This document shows positions 8,124-13,451 of a DNA stretch of 13,451 bases, piece after piece. The DNA lies in assembly GCA_003132905.1 (NCBI GenBank), contig PKZC01000072.1, forward strand, positions 1-13,451, in the 5' to 3' direction. Below the pieces are notes generated by a model that saw only the letters and a list, made by a program, of their open reading frames with translations, did not search any database and was not told the DNA's origin. This DNA is from Bryobacterales bacterium (GTDB lineage Bacteria; Acidobacteriota; Terriglobia; Bryobacterales; Bryobacteraceae). The stretch's first letter is position 1. Every line of letters begins with the position of its first letter. The translations under genes were made by a program, and so were the position numbers.

Positions 8124-9473
8124 TTATTCGGGCAAGATCTCGGGAGGCTCCGGTAATAGAAACGTCAGCCCCAGCGCGAGAGCGTAAACGCCGATCCCGA
8201 CCACAGTCGCCGCATGCGTTAAACGGGCTGACGGTGTGATACCCGGCATGAGCGCGGCCAAATGGGTGGTGATGATCGCCGCCGATGTGCCCAGCATACG
8301 GCCGCCGACGTTGGCCGCGAATCCTTCGCCGGTGCCGCGCAGATGCACGGGATAAACGCGAGGCAGGTAATTTCCCCAAAACGTGAGCTGCGCCACGGTG
8401 GTGAATCCCGCGAAGAAGATGCCGATGCGGAACATTTGCAGGCTGTGGGTAGAGGTATAGAGGAACACGATGGGGACGATCGCGAGGCCGGGGAGCAGGA
8501 ACATGCGCAACAAACGACGCCGGCTCACGATGACCAGCGCCAAGGCAGCCAGCACGATGCGTCCGGCCAGTCCGCCCATCTCTTGCGTTCCTTGCACGCT
8601 CGAAATAGCTTGTCCGCGCGCAGCCGGCGCCAGCTGCGCGACTTCGGGTAAACCTGGCGTGATCTGCGGCGATTGCTGGATTGTGCCGAACGCAGCTCCA
8701 TATGCGCAAGCAAACAACAGGGCGGTGACGATGGTTACGCGGCGAAATTCGGGACTGAATAATTCGCGCACGCTGGGACGTTTCAGAGTCCCTTCGACGC
8801 GCTGATGTTCCCATTGCGGCGATTCAGGGAGGAACGGCCGGATGATGGCCAGAGGAATCGCGGGCGCCACCCCTGCGATCAATGCGTAACGCCAGGCGGA
8901 GTGGCTTCCATAGATTGCAGGCAGCGCCAAGCCCCAGCGATTCGCAATATAAAAGGCCCCGGCCGTGAGCACGCCGCCCAGCGATGAAAATGCCTGCGTG
9001 TAGCCGAGGACCGCCTCACGCGTTTTGGGATTGGGGAATAACTCGGCGAGCCACGCAACGGCCGCGACAAATTCCACGCACGTGCCGGCGAAAGAGAGCG
9101 TGCGGAACAGGAGCAATGATTCAACGCTGCTGGCGAGTCCGGAAGCCGTGGCAGAGAAGGCGTAAATGAGAATGCTGTAGGTGAGAATGCGGCGGCGTCC
9201 GAAACGGTCGGCCAAATATCCGCCCCACAGTCCGCAAAATCCGCCCACCAGTGGTGGAATCCAGAACAAGTAACCGGCCCAATCGCGGTACTCCGGCGTA
9301 CCTGGCCGCAGGTGCCCCAGTTCGGTAAGCGCGGGCTGGAGAATAAGCGGCCCCACCAGCACGACGTAGATGTCGAAGAGAAAGCCCATCGCGGCGACCA
9401 CGCAGATGGTCCACTTGACGGCATTCGAGATCGCACGCGGGCCGGGTCCAGACATAAATCGCAAGACTAGCAC
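8124..9473 (-). CDS. MFS transporter, metabolite/sugar symporter-like
   Basis: 449-residue inner-membrane protein of the major facilitator superfamily, with about 12 hydrophobic segments. The first starts near residue 20 (WTICVVAAMGFLFDIYVVLV). The loop between TM2 and TM3 has the signature GGYLADRFGRRR (about 84-95). The middle loop has FLPESPQWE, the PESPRW-like motif found in sugar and metabolite:H+ symporters. A second half follows from about residue 250. The start is GTG 9473: GAGGGAG at 9481-9487 sits seven bases upstream, while the internal ATG (9455) has no ribosome binding site. It stops 50 bases before the PadR start but probably ends its own unit, since a separate promoter begins in the gap. 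It diverges from the esterase gene. The substrate cannot be told; the neighbourhood weakly suggests an organic acid or an ester-hydrolysis product. Confidence 0.9.
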   Translation of the reverse strand: MLVLRFMSGPGPRAISNAVKWTICVVAAMGFLFDIYVVLVGPLILQPALTELGHLRPGTPEYRDWAGYLFWIPPLVGGFCGLWGGYLADRFGRRRILTYSILIYAFSATASGLASSVESLLLFRTLSFAGTCVEFVAAVAWLAELFPNPKTREAVLGYTQAFSSLGGVLTAGAFYIANRWGLALPAIYGSHSAWRYALIAGVAPAIPLAIIRPFLPESPQWEHQRVEGTLKRPSVRELFSPEFRRVTIVTALLFACAYGAAFGTIQQSPQITPGLPEVAQLAPAARGQAISSVQGTQEMGGLAGRIVLAALALVIVSRRRLLRMFLLPGLAIVPIVFLYTSTHSLQMFRIGIFFAGFTTVAQLTFWGNYLPRVYPVHLRGTGEGFAANVGGRMLGTSAAIITTHLAALMPGITPSARLTHAATVVGIGVYALALGLTFLLPEPPEILPE

Positions 9474-9556
9474 GGCGCCACTCCCTCACGGCCGCGGCGT
9501 AGTTGGTTGCTGGGGCTTGGCTGGGATTCGATATGATTTACTGCGAGGAGCATCTT
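9474..9556. promoter_or_regulatory. Divergent promoter region between MFS and esterase genes
   Basis: This 83-base gap contains the ribosome binding sites of both flanking genes and must hold both promoters. On the plus strand TATGAT (9532-9537) is one base from the -10 consensus. The only -35-like hexamer (TTGCTG) is 19 bases upstream, which is a weak match. No clear minus-strand promoter or operator dyad was seen. The short distance makes joint control of the two genes possible but unproven. Confidence 0.3.
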
Positions 9557-11098
9557 ATGCGCCCAATAGCGTTACTATTTGCAGTTCAAATCCTATCCGC
9601 GGCGATTCAGGAGCCAGTGCATCTTGATTCGGGTCTCATCTCCGGTGTGGCGGGAACGAACACCGCCGTCCGTGTTTTTCGCGGCATCCCGTACGCGGCG
9701 GCGCCAGTGGGAACGCTTCGCTGGCGCGAGCCTCAACCCGCAGCCCATTGGGATGGCGTACGCCCGGGCGATCAGTTCGGAGCGATATGCACGCAGCCCG
9801 CATTCCGCGGCGCGAGTCCATCCGCAAAGCCGCCGAACATGAGTGAGGACTGCCTGTTCCTGAACGTCTGGACTGCAGCCGCCGCGGCCAACGATCGCCG
9901 CCCGGTGATGGTTTGGATTCATCCGGGCGGTTATCAGACTGGGTCGGGATCGACGCCCGGTTTTGACGGAGAGGCGCTGGCGAAGAAGGGCGTGGTGTTG
10001 GTCACCATCAACTACCGGCTGGGTGTTTTTGGATTTTTCTCGCATCCCGAGCTGACTAAGGAATCTGAGCATCACGCCTCAGGCAACTACGCGTTGATGG
10101 ATCAAGCGGCCGCGCTGCGGTGGGTGCAGAAGAATATCGCGGCATTTGGAGGCGATCCGCAGCGCGTGACAGTTTTTGGCGATTCGGCTGGATCGTCGAG
10201 CATTGCAAACCTCATGGGATCGTCACAGGCCAAAGGGCTGTTCCAGCGGGCAATCGGCGAAAGCGGCGCGTGGATGGGACTTTCTCTTACGCCTGCGCGG
10301 CCGCTCGCCGAAGCCGAGCAAGCGGGCGTAAAGATGGCCGAGGCTTTGCACGCTCAAACACTGGACGCCTTGCGTGCCGTACCCGCCGAAGATTTGCTCA
10401 AAGCTGGCCGCGCCGGCGGCCCTGTGATCGACGGATGGTTTCTTCCGGATGATGTTGGAGCGGCATTCGCCCAGCACAAGCAGAACGATGTTCCGTTACT
10501 CGGAGGGTCCAACAAAGACGAAGGAACGTTCTTCCTGCAACCTACTACCGCTGCCAAGTTCATCGAGCGTTCTCAGATGCGCTACGGCGATCAGGCTGAC
10601 GCCTTCCTGAAACTTTATCCGGCGACTTCGGATGAGGAAGCCAACACATCACAGCTGGCGGCATTTCGCGATGAGCTGGCGTTTGTGATGCGAGTTTGGG
10701 CGCGGGCGCAGACCAAGACCGGTCACTCGAAGGCGTTCCTGTATTACTTCACGCACGATCCTCCTCCGCCCGCCGGCGCAACTGCGCGTGGAGGCTTCGG
10801 TTCAGGCGCTACCCATGGCGCCGAAGCTCAGTATGTATTCGGTAACTTGCTTCCGCCGCGCGCGTGGACGGACGTGGATCACCAGGTCTCGGACATGCTT
10901 TCATCCTATTGGGTGAATTTCGCGACCAATGGCGACCCCAACGGTAAAGGTCTGGCGAAGTGGCCGGCGTTTGACGATCGCAAAAGCGATCGGCCGATGG
11001 TTCTGGGCGATCAGGCGGAAGTGGGACCAGCGCCGAATAGGGCGCAACTCGCGTTTTTCGAGGCGGTGTACGACAAAGCACGCGGAAGCGAACACTAA
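9557..11098 (+). CDS. Secreted type-B carboxylesterase
   Basis: 513 residues; alpha/beta hydrolase of the carboxylesterase/cholinesterase (type B) family, hydrolysing carboxylic esters outside the cytoplasm. The start is ATG 9557, six bases after GAGGAG (9545-9550); it gives a short signal peptide (MRPIALLFAVQILSAA). Seen: FRGIPYAAAPVG (41-52), EDCLFLNVW (97-105, type-B signature 2), oxyanion-hole HPGG (122-125), nucleophile Ser210 in VFGDSAGS (206-213), acid Glu322 in NKDEG, and His420 in THGAEAQYVFGN. The catalytic triad is complete and the length normal. It is followed after 33 bases by the DUF2911 gene on the same strand, probably one operon. Substrate unknown. Confidence 0.95.
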   Translation: MRPIALLFAVQILSAAIQEPVHLDSGLISGVAGTNTAVRVFRGIPYAAAPVGTLRWREPQPAAHWDGVRPGDQFGAICTQPAFRGASPSAKPPNMSEDCLFLNVWTAAAAANDRRPVMVWIHPGGYQTGSGSTPGFDGEALAKKGVVLVTINYRLGVFGFFSHPELTKESEHHASGNYALMDQAAALRWVQKNIAAFGGDPQRVTVFGDSAGSSSIANLMGSSQAKGLFQRAIGESGAWMGLSLTPARPLAEAEQAGVKMAEALHAQTLDALRAVPAEDLLKAGRAGGPVIDGWFLPDDVGAAFAQHKQNDVPLLGGSNKDEGTFFLQPTTAAKFIERSQMRYGDQADAFLKLYPATSDEEANTSQLAAFRDELAFVMRVWARAQTKTGHSKAFLYYFTHDPPPPAGATARGGFGSGATHGAEAQYVFGNLLPPRAWTDVDHQVSDMLSSYWVNFATNGDPNGKGLAKWPAFDDRKSDRPMVLGDQAEVGPAPNRAQLAFFEAVYDKARGSEH

Positions 11099-11131
11099 AG
11101 CCAATTCGATACCATAGGCGCGGAGGATCGC

Positions 11132-11659
11132 ATGACCCGAGTTAGCTTGTCACTTCTTACTGGATTCACGGCTATCGCGCTCGCCGTTCCGGCAGCGGCG
11201 CAGCGTCATACCAGCCCTCCGGCGAGCACGGCGGCGGTGATCGATGGCGACCATATCACGATCGATTATTACGCGCCGTCGATGTACGGCCGCAAAATCA
11301 TGGGCAACCTGGTGCAGTACGACGAGGTGTGGTGCACGGGTGCCAATTGGGCCACTAAGATCACCACCGAAGCGGACCTCGACATCAACGGCCTCAAGGT
11401 TCCCAAAGGGAGCTACAGCATCTGGACGCTGCCCAACCAAAAGCAATGGATGCTAATCATCAACAAACAGACCGGCCAGTTCCACCTGAATTACGACGAG
11501 AGCCAGGATTTCGCGCGCGTGAAGATGAACCTCAAGACGTTGCCGTCTCCCGTGGAGACGTTCAAAATAGACTTGCAATCTTCAGGAGGCAATAAAGGAA
11601 CCCTGTCGTTGCTTTGGGAAAATACCGACGCATGGGTTCCCATCACTGTGCTGCGGTGA
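11132..11659 (+). CDS. Secreted DUF2911-family protein
   Basis: 175 residues. The start is set by GGAGG at 11122-11126, five bases upstream of ATG 11132, and by a clear signal peptide (about 1-23, AVPAAA-Q). The mature part shows the DUF2911 pattern: DHITIDYYAPSMYGRKI (40-56), VWCTGANWATKI (66-77), LKVPKGSYSIWTLP (88-101), WMLIIN (106-111) and VETFKIDL (141-148). The family is beta-rich, common in Acidobacteriota and Bacteroidota, and has no established function. Its position 33 bases behind the secreted esterase suggests co-transcription. It converges on the next gene, leaving only two bases between the stop codons, so transcripts from the two strands very likely overlap. Confidence 0.9.
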   Translation: MTRVSLSLLTGFTAIALAVPAAAQRHTSPPASTAAVIDGDHITIDYYAPSMYGRKIMGNLVQYDEVWCTGANWATKITTEADLDINGLKVPKGSYSIWTLPNQKQWMLIINKQTGQFHLNYDESQDFARVKMNLKTLPSPVETFKIDLQSSGGNKGTLSLLWENTDAWVPITVLR

Positions 11660-11661
11660 CG

Positions 11662-11937
11662 CTAGCCGTTACTGGGAGCGTAGGCGTTCTGGGACATGTT
11701 CTCGGCCATCACCTGCTTGCCGTAAACGCGTAGCATGCGGCGCGCGATTGCCAGATCCTTTTCGAATTGTTCCTTCTCAGCGGCCAGAAGTTGCTCGGCG
11801 GTTCGAAAATCGATTCCCGCCGACAGATCGTGCGCGCTTAAGAGATCGCTTACGTAAGTAGCGAGCCAGTGTTCCGAGCGCATTAGCGTCTGCAGACGCG
11901 CTAGGGTCTTTTCTTCGTCCAATGCTTGGTTAGCCAC
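11662..11937 (-). CDS. Stand-alone module-B protein, unknown function
   Basis: 91 residues, probably cytoplasmic (no signal peptide or TM) and mostly helical by composition. No known family is recognised. Residues 22-72 align without gaps to residues 115-165 of the 186-residue protein encoded at 12309-12869, with 23 of 51 identical by eye. Shared landmarks are EHWL, VxDLxS, GxxF, AExLL, ARRMxRxY. This homology, the GTG start with GGAGG at 11944-11948 six bases upstream, and its place in a same-strand run make it a real gene. It is the last gene of the run. Confidence 0.82.
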   Translation of the reverse strand: MANQALDEEKTLARLQTLMRSEHWLATYVSDLLSAHDLSAGIDFRTAEQLLAAEKEQFEKDLAIARRMLRVYGKQVMAENMSQNAYAPSNG

Positions 11938-12071
11938 AGAAAACCTCCGATGGTGGTGGTAATTACTAAAACCGTTACAATGCTGCGAAGTCCATTTGTC
12001 GAACGCTGCTGATGCGGCTTGTTCGAATTACCGCCCGGCCCGGCGCGCGACTCCCGGATCTTCGCTTCCAG
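11938..12071 (-). other. 134-base gap between A-only and B-only genes
   Basis: The gap holds the ribosome binding site of the B-only gene at its left end. I found no clear promoter, hairpin or coding remnant. The overlapping reading frame here does not resemble the linker of the fused A-B protein, so nothing shows that A and B are two halves of a recently broken gene. Confidence 0.4.
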
Positions 12072-12299
12072 TCAAGAGCCTTCGAACGCATCCAACCCGA
12101 CGGATTGCGCCGACACATCAAAGCAACGCAGTTCTCGCACGAAGTTCTCAATACTGCCCTGCATCGCTTCGGCGGCTTGCGCCAGCTCGTGATTCTCGCC
12201 AAGCTGGTTGCGCAACACCCTGGGCACGTCGGCGGTTTCCGACATAAGCTCGGTGGCCCGGCGAGTCAAATCGTTAAGCTCTCTGATATCTAGATACAT
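12072..12299 (-). CDS. Stand-alone module-A protein, unknown function
   Basis: 75 residues, no signal peptide or TM, probably helical. Residues 1-58 align without gaps to residues 1-58 of the protein encoded at 12309-12869, with 18 identical by eye: MY at the start, LGxxHxLA (33-40), and IENxxRExR (50-58). The start is ATG 12299 with AAGGA six bases upstream; that site overlaps the TAA stop of the preceding gene, leaving only nine bases between the two, so translation is probably coupled. No known family is recognised. Confidence 0.83.
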   Translation of the reverse strand: MYLDIRELNDLTRRATELMSETADVPRVLRNQLGENHELAQAAEAMQGSIENFVRELRCFDVSAQSVGLDAFEGS

Positions 12300-12308
12300 A
12301 TAATTTCC

Positions 12309-12869
12309 TTACTGCGAGACCGGCTGATTCTGCTGTGGGCCGGCTTCACCTCGAATCTCAGGGAAAAGTTGGGGATAAGTACGATACATCCTGCGAGCGA
12401 CCAAAAAGTCTCTTAAGAAGTCGTCCTTCCGTTGTTGTAGCAGACGCTCGGCGACTTCAAATGTGACTCCGCCCGGGGTTTTAAGCTGCGAGATAAGATC
12501 CTTCACGAAGATGGGCAGCCAGTGTTCGGGCTCGAGTCCGGCTTCGGAGGCGAAAAATGTCATAGCTTGCACCTTTGCGGGCGTGTGTTCTGGCGCATCC
12601 GCCGGGCCGGGGGGTACCGGCTGCGTTTCGGCTTGCAACGCGCCCTGTAAGCCGGCAAGGCCGCCAGCAGTGTCCACGCCTTCGGTTGCCGCAGTCCGAA
12701 CTTCGCGCAGCATGTTCTCGATTCTGGAAGAGGCAGTGTTGGCGAGCTCGGCTAACCGGTGTTCCGGCCCCAGGCGCGCGCCAATGGACGTGGCAAGTTC
12801 GGTTGCGCGCGACCGTGCCTCCGAGAGCGTGCGGATCAGATGCTCGAAGTCCGCTTCAGGGATGTACAA
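12309..12869 (-). CDS. Fused A-B two-module protein, unknown function
   Basis: 186 residues, probably cytoplasmic. Module A (1-58), with LGPEHRLAELA and IENMLREVR, matches the 75-residue neighbour. A Gly/Ala/Pro-rich linker (about 59-105) follows, then module B (about 110-171), with EPEHWLPIFVKDLIS and VARRMYRTYP, matching the 91-residue neighbour. The TTG start at 12869 is unusual and has no good ribosome binding site. It is supported because an in-frame TAG lies four codons upstream and because the MY start lines up with MY of the A-only protein. It is 32 bases downstream of the DinB-like gene. No known family is recognised; a protein-interaction or structural role would be a guess. Confidence 0.83.
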   Translation of the reverse strand: MYIPEADFEHLIRTLSEARSRATELATSIGARLGPEHRLAELANTASSRIENMLREVRTAATEGVDTAGGLAGLQGALQAETQPVPPGPADAPEHTPAKVQAMTFFASEAGLEPEHWLPIFVKDLISQLKTPGGVTFEVAERLLQQRKDDFLRDFLVARRMYRTYPQLFPEIRGEAGPQQNQPVSQ

Positions 12870-12901
12870 GACTGAAGTCTAAACGGTTTCTTCCCATTAC
12901 T

Positions 12902-13451
12902 TCAACTGGGAATCGGCCTAGTACGCCCATGCTTCGATTCTCGTATTAGCTTGGCGGTAACAATCAGCTCACCAACATGGCGCTGGGTATGCTCAGCCAA
13001 ATGGACCACGAGGCCGATCACCGTGGTTGGCAAATGTTTGCGGCCAACTCCGCGACGTTCTTCAAAGATGGTTGGATCGAGCGCCCGGATCGTTTGCTCC
13101 GATTTGTGAAGAGCTTCATTCACTTCAGCGAGCAACTCGCTGAGAGATCTGGATAGTCCTGCCTCGGGATCTATTTCATGAGCGATCGCTTCTAATTGTT
13201 TCGACGTAAGCTGTTCGCCGCGCATGTAAGCAGTCAAACGCTCGACGCTGCCGGCGATATGGCGAAGATGAAAACCTACGGGTGCAAGGCCATGTGGACG
13301 TGACCAGATTTCGGCATCGGTGAGCCCGTCGGTCCAGCAAGCCAGATCCTCGCGGGCTTGTGCAAACGCGTAGAGCGTCGGGGCAAGTATCGGAAGGACA
13401 CCGTCAAGGGGCCCACGCAGCCACGGCTCTGTCTCCCGGAGCGAAGTTTCG
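12902..13451 (-). CDS. DinB-like protein (5' end cut by window)
   Basis: 182 codons are visible; the start lies beyond the right edge. The frame is open from 13451 to the TGA at 12902-12904, and nothing inside the window is needed as a start. It matches the DinB/YfiT-like four-helix-bundle superfamily: an early helix with HLRHIAGSVERL (visible residues 61-72) and a late helix with HLAEHTQRHVGEL (150-162). His64, His154 and His158 fit the usual three-histidine divalent-metal site. The family includes metal-dependent thiol transferases and many uncharacterised proteins, so the reaction is not known. It is the first visible gene of the run leading into the A-B, A and B genes, 32 bases upstream of A-B. 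The family call rests on the histidine pattern and size. Confidence 0.8.
   Translation of the reverse strand, partial: ETSLRETEPWLRGPLDGVLPILAPTLYAFAQAREDLACWTDGLTDAEIWSRPHGLAPVGFHLRHIAGSVERLTAYMRGEQLTSKQLEAIAHEIDPEAGLSRSLSELLAEVNEALHKSEQTIRALDPTIFEERRGVGRKHLPTTVIGLVVHLAEHTQRHVGELIVTAKLIRESKHGRTRPIPS

Noticed and set aside
7702..9473. MFS-PadR-ADOP as a single operon, making the set a drug efflux cassette
   Set aside because: A good promoter lies between the MFS gene and padR, and PadR-ADOP pairs normally stand alone; read-through is possible but there is no positive evidence for a joint function.
11975..12202. Alternative minus-strand frame overlapping the A-only gene, tested as a frameshifted remnant linking A to B
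   Set aside because: Its translation is Arg/Ser-rich and does not resemble the linker or module B of the fused protein; the B-only gene has its own start and ribosome binding site.

Overview
The window looks like a chromosomal segment of an Acidobacteriota member, probably a Solibacter/Bryobacter-like soil lineage. The main clue is a PadR regulator translationally coupled to an 884-residue permease with the layout of the acidobacterial duplicated orphan permeases (ADOP), a pairing that is very common in that phylum. Moderately high GC, many secreted proteins of unknown role, and TTG/GTG starts behind good ribosome binding sites are consistent with this. The taxonomic call is an inference. I see no rRNA, tRNA, CRISPR array, insertion sequence or phage gene.

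Layout from left to right. Bases 1-1462 (minus) hold a 3'-truncated aldehyde dehydrogenase whose first ~405 residues look like the HpaE (5-carboxymethyl-2-hydroxymuconate semialdehyde dehydrogenase) type, while its last ~80 look like the PruA/RocA (glutamate semialdehyde dehydrogenase) type. It diverges from a secreted two-domain protein (1642-2418, plus), which converges on a long transketolase-like thiamine diphosphate enzyme (2434-4974, minus). Upstream of that on the same strand are the ADOP permease (5051-7705) and its PadR regulator (7702-8073), with a compact AT-rich promoter/operator at 8077-8105. Next come an MFS transporter (8124-9473, minus) and, diverging from it, a secreted type-B carboxylesterase (9557-11098, plus) followed by a secreted DUF2911 protein (11132-11659, plus).

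The right end (11662-13451, minus) is a four-gene same-strand run: a 5'-truncated DinB-like protein, then a 186-residue protein made of two unrecognised modules (A then B), then a stand-alone A protein (75 aa), then a stand-alone B protein (91 aa). Both stand-alone proteins align without gaps to the matching part of the fused protein. This fused-plus-split family is the least explained and most distinctive thing in the window.

There are few long non-coding gaps. The largest are 1463-1641 (divergent promoter region), 11938-12071 (between the A-only and B-only genes) and 9474-9556 (divergent MFS/esterase region). No stretch over 300 bases lacks a gene.
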